Shown here: in pieces, positions 1 through 9,137 of the stretch
How the letters are laid out: each line of letters begins with the position of its first letter
How positions within the stretch are numbered: the first letter of the stretch is position 1
DNA from: Bordetella genomosp. 13
GTDB lineage: Bacteria > Pseudomonadota > Gammaproteobacteria > Burkholderiales > Burkholderiaceae_B
Length of the DNA: 64,000 nucleotides
Assembly: GCF_007679965.1 (NCBI RefSeq)
Contig: NZ_VEHL01000003.1
Location: 496,001-560,000 of the forward strand
Reading direction: 5' to 3'
The notes under the pieces: generated by a model
Databases searched by the model: none
What the model saw: only the letters and a program-made list of their open reading frames with translations
Told to the model about the DNA's origin: nothing
Program-made: the position numbers and the translations under genes

Positions 1-1
1 C

Positions 2-646
2 CCGGTGAAGGACTTCGAGCCGGTTTCGCTGGTGGCCACGCTGCCCAACGTGCTGCTGGTCGATCCCAACCTGGGCGTGAACTCGGTGGCAGACCTGATC
101 GCGCTGCTCAAGCGCGACCCGACCAAGCGCACCTTCGCCTCGTCGGGCGCGGGCACGTCCACCCACCTGACGGGCGAACTGTTCGCCGGCATGATCGGCG
201 TGCCGCTGACCCACGTGCCCTACAAGGGCACGCCGCCGGCCATGGTGGACGTGTCGTCCGGCGCGGTCACCTTTATGTTCGACCAGATGACGGCCGCGCT
301 GCCGCTGCTGCAGACCGGCAAGCTGAAGCTGCTGGCCGTCACCACGAAGAACCGCATCAAGCTCTCGCCCGAGACCCCCACGATGGAAGAGGCGGGCGTG
401 CCGGGCTTCGACGTGGCGTCCTGGCAGGCGGTGTACGCGCCCAAGGGCACGCCCAAGACCGTGGTCGACCGGCTGTCGCAGGAGATCGCCGCGATCCTGA
501 AGGAGCCGGACGTGCAGGAGAAGCTGGGCAGGACCATGGGCATGGAGCTGGTGGGCAGCACGCCCGAGCAGCTGCGCGACCTGATGGCGGCCGAGATTCC
601 GCGCTGGGCCGAGGTGGTGAAGAAGTCGGGCGCCAGCGTCGACTGA
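2..646 (+). CDS. Bug-family tripartite tricarboxylate transporter substrate-binding protein (5' truncated)
   Basis: The 5' end lies outside the window; about 214 residues of the C-terminal part are visible, ending in TGA. The text FASSGAGTSTHLTGELF, then VPYKGTPPAMVDVSSGAV and a later TPTMEEAGVPGFDVASWQA, is the characteristic signature of the Bug/TctC periplasmic receptor family. This family is greatly expanded in Bordetella and relatives and binds small carboxylates or other anions for TTT-type transporters or signalling. The signal peptide, if present, is upstream of the window. No transporter membrane genes (TctA/TctB) follow, so this may be an orphan receptor, as most Bug genes are. The ligand cannot be predicted. 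Confidence 0.9.
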   Translation, partial: PVKDFEPVSLVATLPNVLLVDPNLGVNSVADLIALLKRDPTKRTFASSGAGTSTHLTGELFAGMIGVPLTHVPYKGTPPAMVDVSSGAVTFMFDQMTAALPLLQTGKLKLLAVTTKNRIKLSPETPTMEEAGVPGFDVASWQAVYAPKGTPKTVVDRLSQEIAAILKEPDVQEKLGRTMGMELVGSTPEQLRDLMAAEIPRWAEVVKKSGASVD

Positions 647-656
647 CTCGCGGGCG

Positions 657-690
657 GCCCCCCGGTCCACGGCATGCGGCGGGCCGGGGC
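657..690 (+). terminator. G+C-rich hairpin after the Bug gene
   Basis: About 10 bases after the stop codon, GCCCC at 657-661 can pair with GGGGC at 686-690, and inner CGG/CCG segments also pair. There is no T-tract, so it is at best a weak or Rho-assisted 3' end structure. Confidence 0.35.
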
Positions 691-836
691 ATGAAGCGGG
701 CGGGCAGGGCGGCTGGCGTTTCTGCCCATTGCCCGCGTCGTCATCAGCCGTTACGATCGGCGTTCGCCCGGCAGCCCGCATCGGCGCTAGGTTGCCGGCC
801 TGTGCGTAGCATGCCTGTATCCGGAGCCCGTCCCGC

Positions 837-2402
837 ATGCGCCGAAAGGTATTCATCGTCGCGGGTTGCCTGGCCATCTGCGCGGCGATCCTTCCATTGG
901 TCGCCACGGTGCAGTTCTCGCGCGTGCGGGCCAACGAGGCCGAGCTTCGGCATCTGTCCGAGTACGCCACCTGGACCGCGCAGCGTGCCGATGCCAATCT
1001 GTCGCAGGGCCGCAAGCTGCTCGACGACATCGAGAAAGAGAACTGGGACGAGTGCTCGCCCGAGCACATCGCACGCATGCGGCAACTGGCGGTCGCATCC
1101 TCGTACATCGCCGAAGTCGGCTTCTTCCAGAACGACCTGCTGGCCTGCACCAGCTGGGGCGTGGTCATGCAGCGCATCCCGTTCGGCGAGCTCGACGCCA
1201 CGCTGCCCGACGGCTTCGGCCTGCACGTGGGCCACGATGCGCTGGTGTCGCAGGCCGGGCCGATGCTGGCGCTCAGCAAGGGCAGCCACAACGTGCTGAT
1301 CCGGCCGCAGCAACTGGTGGATGTGCTGCGCGACACGCACATGACCCTGGGCATCGCCACCGAGAACGGCAAGCTGATCGCCATGTCCGGCGAGGCCGAT
1401 CCCGGCCTGGTGCGCGCGCTGCTCGCGCATCCCGCCAACGGCATGGACGCCGACCATTTCTATGCCAGCGAGAACCGCCGGGGGCTGACGGTGTTCGCGA
1501 TCTCCGAGCGCGCCGCGATCCGGCAGCGGCTGGACCGCGAATTGTGGACGTTGGTGCCGCTGGGCATGCTGGCCTCGGTGGCGCTGCTGGCGCTGGTGGT
1601 CTGGATGTCGCGGCAGCGCCTGTCGCCACGCGGCGAACTGGTGATCGCCATCAAGAAGCGCGAGTTCGTCGCGCACTACCAGCCCATCATCGAGCTGTCG
1701 ACGGGCCTGTGCGTGGGCGGCGAAGCGCTGGTGCGCTGGCAGCGGCCGGACGGCTCGCTGGTGCCGCCCAACGTCTTCATCCCCCTGGCGGAGCAGGTGG
1801 GGCTGATCACCCGCATCACCGACCTGGTGATCGAACGGGTCGTGCAGGACCTCGCCAGGACGCTGGCGCAGGAGCCCGGCATGCACGTCTCCATCAACAT
1901 CTCGTCCAGCGACATCGAGAGCGGGCGTTTCCTGCCCGTGCTGGCGCGCACGCTGCAACGCTACGGCGTCGATCCCGAGCAGATCTGGCTGGAGGCGACC
2001 GAGCGCGGCTTCATCCATGCCAAGGCGGCCCGCAAGACCATCGAGGCGGCGCGCGCGGCGGGCCACGTGGTCGCCATCGACGATTTCGGCACGGGCTATT
2101 CCAGCCTGTCGATGCTGGAGCAGCTGCCGCTGGACACCCTGAAGATCGACAAGACCTTCGTCGACGCCATCGGCAAGGAAGCCGCGACCAGCGTGGTCAC
2201 GCCGCACATCATCGAGATGGCGCAGGGCCTGCGGCTGCGCATCGTGGCGGAAGGGGTCGAGACGGCCGAGCAGGAAGCCTATCTGCGCGAAGCGGGCGTC
2301 GACTACGCGCAGGGCTGGCTGTATGCCAAGGCATTGGCGCCGGCGGAGTTCATCGATTTCTACGACCGCCGCAACGGCGGCGGGGCGCCGGCCAAGGGTT
2401 AG
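837..2402 (+). CDS. EAL-domain cyclic-di-GMP phosphodiesterase with periplasmic CSS-like sensor
   Basis: A 521-residue protein with an N-terminal membrane segment (about residues 5-25), a periplasmic region of about 200 residues, a second membrane segment (about 235-258) and a C-terminal EAL domain. The periplasmic part contains paired Cys residues (in DECSPEH and LLACTSWG), as in CSS-motif sensors of the YjcC/PdeC type, which use disulphide state to control c-di-GMP hydrolysis. The EAL domain keeps GGEALVRW (catalytic Glu about 296), IDDFGTGYSS (Asp 415/416), LKIDKTF (Lys 436) and a late GVET. All metal and catalytic residues therefore appear present and the enzyme should be active. There is no GGDEF domain. 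The gene stands alone and converges on the LysR gene downstream. Confidence 0.9.
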   Translation: MRRKVFIVAGCLAICAAILPLVATVQFSRVRANEAELRHLSEYATWTAQRADANLSQGRKLLDDIEKENWDECSPEHIARMRQLAVASSYIAEVGFFQNDLLACTSWGVVMQRIPFGELDATLPDGFGLHVGHDALVSQAGPMLALSKGSHNVLIRPQQLVDVLRDTHMTLGIATENGKLIAMSGEADPGLVRALLAHPANGMDADHFYASENRRGLTVFAISERAAIRQRLDRELWTLVPLGMLASVALLALVVWMSRQRLSPRGELVIAIKKREFVAHYQPIIELSTGLCVGGEALVRWQRPDGSLVPPNVFIPLAEQVGLITRITDLVIERVVQDLARTLAQEPGMHVSINISSSDIESGRFLPVLARTLQRYGVDPEQIWLEATERGFIHAKAARKTIEAARAAGHVVAIDDFGTGYSSLSMLEQLPLDTLKIDKTFVDAIGKEAATSVVTPHIIEMAQGLRLRIVAEGVETAEQEAYLREAGVDYAQGWLYAKALAPAEFIDFYDRRNGGGAPAKG

Positions 2403-2513
2403 CGCGGCGGGCGCCATCGAGGTCCTGGCCTCCGAGCGGCGCGAGGGCGATCTGGCGGGCTGCGCGGCGCTTTGGCGCCGAACCGGTCTTGCGCCGGCGG
2501 CGGCTTGAGCGGA

Positions 2514-3437
2514 TTAATCGGCTTGATCGGCCTGGGCGGCGGCACCTGCCGGCGCGCCGGCCAGGATGTGCTGCATCAGTTCCCTCACATAGCCGGGCAG
2601 GTCGTCGTCGGCCCGCACGCCCAGCACCAGCGAACGATGGGCCCAGGCATCGGCCAGGGCCACGCGGCGAATGCCGGCCGCGCGGCCGTAGCGCAGCGCC
2701 GCGGCCTGCGGCACCACGCCGATCCCGATGCCCTGGCCCACCATGCGGCACACGGCCTCGAAACTGCGCAGCCGGATGCGGTAGGCCAACGGCTTGCCCG
2801 CGCGCCGCGCATGCCCGGCCACGTGCGCCTGCAACGCGCTGCTTTCCTCCAGCCCCACGAAGTCCAGGTGCGCGACGTCGGCCAGGCTGACGCGTGCGCG
2901 TTGCGCCAGCGCGTGGCCGCGCGCCACGATCAGCGTCAGCGGGTCGGGGCGATAGGGGTGGACCTGCAATCCGGACAGGTCAGCGGTATCGGCGATCACG
3001 CCGAGGTCGCACAGGCCGGCGCGCAGCGCATCGGCGATGTCGCGGCTGACGCGCTCTTCCAGGTCGATGGAGATGGCCGGGTGGCGCGCCAGGAAGGCGG
3101 CCAGCGCCTCGGGCAGGTATTCGCTGAGCGCCGAGGTGTTGCACTGCAGGCGCACGTGCCCCTTCAGGCCGTGGCCGTATTGCTGCAGGTCGCCGCGCAG
3201 GCGGTCCATCTGCAGCAGCACCGTGCGGGCATGGTGCGCCAGCGTGCGGCCCGCGGGGGTCAGGTTGACGCCGCGCCGGTTGCGCGTCATCAGGGGCACG
3301 CCCAGCGCGTCCTCCATGCCCCGGATGCGCTCGCTGGCGGCCGCCAGCGTCATGTGCGAGCGCGCCGCGGCCGCCGTGATGGTGCCGGTCTCCTGGACGT
3401 CCAGGCACAGCCGCAGGTCGGTCAGGTCGAAGCGCAT
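2514..3437 (-). CDS. LysR-family transcriptional regulator
   Basis: A 307-residue LysR-type regulator. The N-terminal winged helix-turn-helix spans roughly residues 4-62 (FDLTDLRLCLDVQETGTITA, then AAASERIRGMEDALG and LTPAGRTL). It is followed by a substrate-binding-like effector domain (SALSEYLPEALAAFLARHP; DLGVIAD). The tail is Ala/Gln rich. It is divergent from the SelW-like gene at 3641 with a 203-base gap, the usual arrangement for a regulator of a divergent target. The target and ligand are otherwise unknown. Confidence 0.92.
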   Translation of the reverse strand: MRFDLTDLRLCLDVQETGTITAAAARSHMTLAAASERIRGMEDALGVPLMTRNRRGVNLTPAGRTLAHHARTVLLQMDRLRGDLQQYGHGLKGHVRLQCNTSALSEYLPEALAAFLARHPAISIDLEERVSRDIADALRAGLCDLGVIADTADLSGLQVHPYRPDPLTLIVARGHALAQRARVSLADVAHLDFVGLEESSALQAHVAGHARRAGKPLAYRIRLRSFEAVCRMVGQGIGIGVVPQAAALRYGRAAGIRRVALADAWAHRSLVLGVRADDDLPGYVRELMQHILAGAPAGAAAQADQAD

Positions 3438-3548
3438 GGCGGGCAGCGTAGCATGGCAAAATAGGCTGGCGAGGCAGGGCGTCAGGGCCGCGGGAGATCC
3501 GCTTCCTGTGCTTTCCGGCCTCGAGGGCGCCTAGGCCCGTTCGCGCCG

Positions 3549-3618
3549 CCTCGTTCCATCGGGTTCGTTACGGGATGCCTCGGCCTGTTCGAGGCGCCTC
3601 GTCCCATCAGCCCGTTTC
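3549..3618. repeat. Imperfect direct repeat upstream of the SelW-like gene
   Basis: Two related copies of about 22 bases lie in the LysR/SelW-like intergenic region, at about 3549-3571 (GCCTCGTTCCATCGGGTTCG) and 3597-3618 (GCCTCGTCCCATCAGCCCG). They lie inside otherwise unassigned sequence and could be a local duplication or tandem binding sites. Confidence 0.4.
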
Positions 3619-3640
3619 AAGGCCCTCGCGGCCCCTGCGC

Positions 3641-3970
3641 ATGACGACATCCGATACCCCCGCGCCCGCCGCCGGCCCGCGCATCACCATCCAATACTGC
3701 ACGCAATGCCAGTGGCTGCTGCGCGCGGCCTGGATGGGGCAGGAACTGCTGTCCACGTTCGCCACCGACCTGGGCGAGGTGGCCCTGCTGCCAGGCACCG
3801 GCGGCGTGTTCCGCATCCATTACGACGGCCAGCTGCTGTGGGACCGCGTGACGGACGGGGGCTTTCCGGACGCCAAGGTGCTCAAGCAGCGGGTGCGCGA
3901 CCGGCTGGATCCGCAGCGCGACCTGGGACACATCGACAGGAAGAAGGCGGGCGACCACACGGGCGGGTGA
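3641..3970 (+). CDS. SelT/SelW/SelH (Rdx) family thioredoxin-fold protein
   Basis: A 109-residue protein. After a short leader it reads ITIQYCTQCQWLLRAAWMGQ, with a CxxC redox motif at the first strand-helix turn as in the SelW/Rdx family. The later segments GTGGVFRIHYDG and GGFPDAKVLKQRVRD are also typical of this family. Cys replaces the selenocysteine of the animal proteins, as usual in bacteria. Function is presumed thiol redox; the physiological partner is unknown. The ATG at 3641 was chosen because the family fold begins about 16 residues later; the frame is open upstream to 3575. It converges on the ABC transporter operon with a 32-base gap. Confidence 0.8.
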   Translation: MTTSDTPAPAAGPRITIQYCTQCQWLLRAAWMGQELLSTFATDLGEVALLPGTGGVFRIHYDGQLLWDRVTDGGFPDAKVLKQRVRDRLDPQRDLGHIDRKKAGDHTGG

Positions 3971-4002
3971 AGGCGCGCGGTCCCCGAGCCGTGCCATGCC
4001 GT

Positions 4003-4772
<770 letters not shown>

Positions 4773-4776
<4 letters not shown>

Positions 4777-5477
4777 CGCAGGTTTCCCGAGAAGGCCGCG
4801 TGCTGTCCGTAGCGCCGTTCCAGGCGGGTCTGCAGGACGGACAGCACCGAGCTGAAGGCCAGGTAGATCACGGCCGCCTCGACGTACAGCACCAACGGCT
4901 CGTAGGTGACCGCCGCGATGCGCTGGGCGGCCTGGAATATCTCGGGCACGGTGATGACCGCGGCCAGCGAGGTGTCCTTCACCAGCGATATGAAGGAGTT
5001 CGCCAGCGGCGGCACCGCCACGCGCGCGGCCTGCGGCAGGATGGTGCGCCGCATGGCCTGGCCGCGCGTCATGCTCAGCGAATAGGCGGCTTCCCACTGG
5101 CCCTTCGAGATGGATTCGATGGCCGCGCGGATGACTTCCGAGTTGTAGGCGCCGACGTTCAGCGTGAAGCCGATCAGCGCCGCCGGCAGCGGATCGAGCA
5201 CGATGCCCGCGCTGGGCAGGCCGTAGAAGATCACGAACAGCTGCACCAGCAGCGGCGTGCCCCGTACCAGCCAGACGTAGAAGCGCACCACCGCCACCAG
5301 CGGCGCCGGCCCGAACAGCCGTATCAGCGCCACCACGAAGGCCAGCATCAGGCCCGCCGCGAAGGACAGCAGGGCCAGGGGAACGGTGAAGGTCAGGCCG
5401 GCGCGCAGCAGCGGCCAGAAGGACTCTGCCATCAGCGGCAGCCACGCTGGCAGCAGCGACGCGTACTCGGAGAGCAT
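4773..5477 (-). CDS. Polar amino acid ABC transporter permease
   Basis: A 234-residue inner-membrane permease of the HisMQ family. It has about five hydrophobic segments and the EAA-type cytoplasmic loop (ESISKGQWEAAYSLSMTRGQ then AMRRTILPQAARVAVPPLAN). One permease gene suggests a homodimeric channel. It lies 15 bases after the binding protein gene and overlaps the ATPase gene by four bases. Confidence 0.93.
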
Positions 5478-5492
5478 CTACGGGTCGCCTGC

Positions 5493-6278
5493 TTACTGGG
5501 CGGCCGACAGGTCGGTGCCGAAGTACTTCTCGGAAATCTTCTTGTACGTGCCGTCCGACTTGATGGTCGCCAGCGCCTTGTTGATGGCGTCGCGCAGCTC
5601 GGGATTGTTCTTGCGCAGCAGCACGCCCGACGAGTTCAGGTCCTTGCCTTCGGCGTAGGCCACGGCCTTGATCGGCGCGTTGGGCTTCTGCTTCTTGAAG
5701 TCGAGGTAGGACAGCTTGTCGTTGACGGTGGCGTCGACGCGGCGCGACAGCAGCAGGTCGACGGATTCGTTGAAGCCCTGCACCGGCACGATCTCGGCGC
5801 CGTAGCTTTGCGCCAGCTTGCCGAAGTTGCTGGTCAGCGTGTTGGCCGAACGCTTGCCCTTCAGGTCGGCGAAGGCCTTGATGTCCTTGTTGTCGTCGCG
5901 CACGACCAGCGCGGCGGGCGACGAGATGTACGCTTCCGAGAAATCGTACTTCGCCTGGCGCGCCTCGGTGATGCCGACCTGGTTGATGACCACGTCGTAG
6001 CGCTTGGCATCCAGGCCGGCGATCAGGCCGTCCCACTTGCCTTCGACGAACTCGGCCTTCACGCCCAGCTGCTGGGCGATGGCACGGCCGATCTCGACGT
6101 CGAAGCCCGTCAGGCCCGAGGCATCATGGAAAGTGAAGGGCGCATAGGTGCCTTCGGTGCCGATCTTGATGGCGCCCGCCTTCTTGATGGCGTCCAGTTC
6201 GGACTGGGCATGCGCGGCGCCCAGGGCGGCCAGTTGCATGACGCCGGCAACGAGCAGGGTACGGAAGGAGAATTTCAT
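5493..6278 (-). CDS. Periplasmic amino acid-binding protein (possibly cystine, TcyA/FliY-like)
   Basis: A 261-residue family 3 solute-binding protein with a signal peptide (MKFSFRTLLVAGVMQLAALG, cut after AHA). The mature protein has IKIGTEGTYAPFTFHD, LTGFDVEIGRAIAQ, KWDGLIAGLDAKRYDVVINQ and the C-terminal IKSDGTYKKISEKYFGTDLS. The overall pattern resembles cystine-binding FliY/TcyA proteins, but other polar amino acids are possible. A Shine-Dalgarno-like GGAG lies about 7-8 bases upstream of the ATG. It is the first gene of its three-gene operon, preceded by an A+T-rich 98-base gap that presumably holds the promoter. Confidence 0.88.
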   Translation of the reverse strand: MKFSFRTLLVAGVMQLAALGAAHAQSELDAIKKAGAIKIGTEGTYAPFTFHDASGLTGFDVEIGRAIAQQLGVKAEFVEGKWDGLIAGLDAKRYDVVINQVGITEARQAKYDFSEAYISSPAALVVRDDNKDIKAFADLKGKRSANTLTSNFGKLAQSYGAEIVPVQGFNESVDLLLSRRVDATVNDKLSYLDFKKQKPNAPIKAVAYAEGKDLNSSGVLLRKNNPELRDAINKALATIKSDGTYKKISEKYFGTDLSAAQ

Positions 6279-6376
6279 CGTGGAGCTCCGCGTGGACGTT
6301 CACAAAAAGGGGTAGGGCGCTCACTGTAACCAGGGCTTCATTTTTCCACAAAGAATATGGAATGATGAAATGATAA
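6279..6376 (-). promoter_or_regulatory. A+T-rich leader upstream of the amino acid ABC operon
   Basis: The gap between the cation ATPase stop and the binding protein start is strikingly A+T rich for this genome, especially about 6335-6376. It is the only plausible promoter location for the ABC operon. I could not identify a convincing -35/-10 pair or a named operator in it. Confidence 0.4.
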
Positions 6377-9019
6377 CTATTGGTTATTTGTCGAGCAGGC
6401 TGCCGGGCCACGCTGGCCCGCCTCGGAAGCTGGGGCGGTGGCTGGCCCGGCCGCCGTGCCTGCGCCAGACGCGCCGCCGCCGTTCGCGCGCAACAGCCGC
6501 AATCCGTTGGCCACCACCAGCAGCGCCGCGCCCACGTCGGCGAACACCGCCATCCAGAGCGTGGCCTGCCCCGCCAGCGCCAGCACCAGGAACACGGCCT
6601 TGATGCCCAGCGCCAGGCCGATATTCTGCATCAGCACGCGATGCGTGGCGCGCGACAGGCGCACGAAGGTGCCGATCTTGCGCAGGTCGTCGTCCATCAG
6701 CGCCACGTCGGCGGTCTCGATGGCGGTGCCCGTGCCGGCCGCGCCCATGGCGAAGCCGATGTCGGCGCGGGCCAGCGCGGGGGCGTCGTTGATGCCGTCG
6801 CCGACCATGCCGATGGTCCCGGACGGTCCGAGCTTGCTCTCGATGGCGGCCAGTTTGTCCTCGGGCAGCAGGTCGCCGCGCGCCTCGTCGATGCCGGCCT
6901 GGCCGGCGACGGCGCGGGCGGTGCGGGCGTTGTCGCCGCTGAGCATCAGCGTGCGCACGCCCAGGCGGTGCAGGTCGGCGACGGCCTCGGCGCTGCCGGG
7001 CCGCAGGGTATCGGCGACCGCGGCCAGCAGCAGCACCTGGCCGTCCACGGCCAGGGCCACGGCGGTCTTGCCCTGGCTTTCCAGCGCGTCGATGCGCGCG
7101 TCCAGGTCGGGGGCCGCCACGCCGAGTTCGCGCATCAGGCGGCGGTTGCCCAGGTGGAAGGTCTCCGCGCCGATGCGGCCGCTGACGCCGCGGCCGGGCA
7201 GGGCGTTGAAGTCGTCCACGGGCAGGGCCCGCGGGGCATCGGACGCCTGCGCCAATGCGCGCGAGACGGGGTGGTCCGAGCGCGCCGCGAGGCTGACGGC
7301 GGCCTGGGAAGCGGGCGTGCCCGCCGGACTGGCGGCCACCAGGACGTTCAGGTCGGTCTGTTGCGGGGCGCCGCGCGTCAGCGTGCCGGTCTTGTCCAGC
7401 GCCAGCCACGCCAGCTTGCGGCCTTCCTCCAGGTACACGCCGCCCTTGATCAGGATGCCGCGCCGGGCGGCGACGGTCAGCCCGCTGACCACGCTGACCG
7501 GCGTGGAAATGACCAGGGCGCAAGGGCAGGCGATGATCAGCAGGGCCAGCGCCTGGTAGATGGCGTCCATCCAGGCGTGGTCCAGCAACAGCGGCGGCAG
7601 CACGGCCACCAGCAGCGCCAGGCCGACCACGGCGGGCGTGTAGATGCGCGAGAAGCGGTCGATGAAGCGCTGCGTCGGGGCGCGGGCGCCCTGGGCCTGT
7701 TCGACCGCGTGGATGATGCGGTCCAGCGTGGTGTTGCCGGCCGCGGCGGTGACGCGGTAATCGAAGCTGCCCGAGGCGTTGACGGTGCCGGCGTAGACGG
7801 GGTCGCCCGGGCCCTTGTCCACGGGCAGGCTCTCGCCGGTGATGGGCGATTGGTCCACCGCCGAGCGGCCCTCGGCCACGTCGCCGTCGGCCGCGATGCG
7901 CTCGCCGGGACGCACGCGCACCAGGTCGCCGGGCCGCAACTGCGCCGCCGGCACCTCGCCCCAGTTGCCGTCGGGCTGGCGGGCCGTCGCTGTCTGCGGC
8001 GCCAGGTCCAGCAGGCCGCGCACCGCGTTGCGGGCGCGGTCCAGCGCGCGGGCCTCGATCAGCTCGGCCACGTTGAACAGGAACATCACCATGGCGGCTT
8101 CGGGCCACTGGCCGATCAGCACGGCGCCGGTGACGGCAATGCTCATCAGCGCATTGATGTTGAGGTTCCCGTTGCGCACGGCGATCCAGCCCTTGCGATA
8201 GGTGGAGATGCCGCAGGCCAGGATGGACAGCACCGCCAGCACCGCCGTCACGGCCAGGGGCAGCGCGGCGAAGTGCGCGATCTCGGCCGCCGCCGCCAGC
8301 ACGCCCGCCGTGGCCAGCATGCGCCAGCCGCGGCCGGGCGCGGGCGGCGCCGCGGCGGGCGCATCGTCCTCCAGCGGCTCGGGTGTCATGTCCAGCGAAC
8401 GGATGGCGGCGGTCACCTTGTCCAGCGCCGCCTCGGCGTGCACCACCGTCAGCACGCGCTGCATCAGGTTGAAGTCCAGGGCCTGGACCTCGGGCAGGTT
8501 GCCGAGCTTGCGGCGGATCAGCGTTTCCTCGGTGGGGCAATCCATCTGCCCGATGCGCAGGCGCGAGACGCGCTGGCCGGGGCCGGCCTGCAGGGGGGAG
8601 TGCGCGGGGCGGGGAGTGGCGGCCGCGTCGTCCGCGTCGTGGTCGCAGCAGGCGTGGGAATGGCCATGGTCGTGTTCATGCGCATGGCTGTGGCCGTGAT
8701 CATGTCCGTGCGAGTGGCTGTGGCCGTGATCATGTCCGTGCGAGTGGCTGTGGCCGTGATTGCCGTGCTCGTGGTCCGGATGATCGCCGCTTTGCTCACG
8801 GGCGTGCTGTTCAAGGCCTTCATGGCCGTGGGCCTCGGCGTCGCGGGCGCCATGCGGCCTGGCGGCATGGCCGCGAACGGGCTGGCTTGCGACGCCGGCC
8901 GGCCCCGGCCCGCTTGCCTGGCTCCGGCATCCTGAATAACCGGCGCAGCAGCTGTCCTGCGCGGCGGCGGGCGCGGATGACGACGGGTGGTCCGCGGAAG
9001 GTGGAATCGTTCGGGACAT
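6377..9019 (-). CDS. cadA: Heavy-metal (Cd2+/Zn2+/Pb2+) translocating P1B-type ATPase, His-rich N-terminus
   Basis: About 880 residues starting from ATG at 9019; the open frame extends 19 codons upstream, but those run into the operator and promoter. A histidine-rich segment (about residues 73-125, built from HGHSH/HGHDH units) precedes one HMA metal-binding domain with MDCPTEE (Cys about 161). The P-type core has the CPC membrane motif (Cys 498 and 500), the phosphorylation site DKTGTLT (Asp 542), TGES, and GDGINDAPALARADIG. MDCP plus CPC is typical of divalent soft-metal exporters (CadA/ZntA/PbrA), which pump metal from cytoplasm to periplasm. It is divergent from a CadR/PbrR regulator and should be metal-induced. 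Exact metal preference is not readable. Confidence 0.93.
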   Translation of the reverse strand: MSRTIPPSADHPSSSAPAAAQDSCCAGYSGCRSQASGPGPAGVASQPVRGHAARPHGARDAEAHGHEGLEQHAREQSGDHPDHEHGNHGHSHSHGHDHGHSHSHGHDHGHSHAHEHDHGHSHACCDHDADDAAATPRPAHSPLQAGPGQRVSRLRIGQMDCPTEETLIRRKLGNLPEVQALDFNLMQRVLTVVHAEAALDKVTAAIRSLDMTPEPLEDDAPAAAPPAPGRGWRMLATAGVLAAAAEIAHFAALPLAVTAVLAVLSILACGISTYRKGWIAVRNGNLNINALMSIAVTGAVLIGQWPEAAMVMFLFNVAELIEARALDRARNAVRGLLDLAPQTATARQPDGNWGEVPAAQLRPGDLVRVRPGERIAADGDVAEGRSAVDQSPITGESLPVDKGPGDPVYAGTVNASGSFDYRVTAAAGNTTLDRIIHAVEQAQGARAPTQRFIDRFSRIYTPAVVGLALLVAVLPPLLLDHAWMDAIYQALALLIIACPCALVISTPVSVVSGLTVAARRGILIKGGVYLEEGRKLAWLALDKTGTLTRGAPQQTDLNVLVAASPAGTPASQAAVSLAARSDHPVSRALAQASDAPRALPVDDFNALPGRGVSGRIGAETFHLGNRRLMRELGVAAPDLDARIDALESQGKTAVALAVDGQVLLLAAVADTLRPGSAEAVADLHRLGVRTLMLSGDNARTARAVAGQAGIDEARGDLLPEDKLAAIESKLGPSGTIGMVGDGINDAPALARADIGFAMGAAGTGTAIETADVALMDDDLRKIGTFVRLSRATHRVLMQNIGLALGIKAVFLVLALAGQATLWMAVFADVGAALLVVANGLRLLRANGGGASGAGTAAGPATAPASEAGQRGPAACSTNNQ
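8671..8760 (-). repeat. 30-bp tandem repeat encoding a His-rich decapeptide
   Basis: Two identical 30-base units (8701-8730 and 8731-8760) and one diverged unit (8671-8700) lie head to tail inside the ATPase gene. Each intact unit encodes ten residues rich in His, Gly, Ser and Asp. Unit length is a multiple of three, so copy-number change would lengthen or shorten the metal-binding tail without a frameshift. Confidence 0.85.
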
Positions 9020-9067
9020 GGCGGTTTTCCGGTCGGGCGACGAGCCCGGATGTCTGCGATTGCCTGC

Positions 9068-9098
9068 ATTCCACACCCTGGAGTTACTATAGGGTCAA
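9068..9098 (-). promoter_or_regulatory. MerR/CadR-type metal-responsive promoter and operator
   Basis: On the minus strand a -35 TTGACC (9098-9093) and a -10 TGGAAT (9073-9068) are separated by 19 bases. That over-long spacer is the hallmark of promoters activated by MerR-family DNA distortion. The spacer is filled by a dyad at 9075-9095 with outer arms ACCCT and AGGGT, very similar to known CadR/PbrR/ZntR operators. It drives the ATPase gene and probably also autoregulates the divergent regulator. Confidence 0.85.
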
Positions 9099-9137
9099 CA
9101 GGCAAATACGGCTTTGACGTCCCCCGGGAGACCTGCC

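Noticed and set aside
744..2417. 557-codon frame antisense to the EAL gene
   Set aside because: Shadow of the EAL coding frame; no motif.
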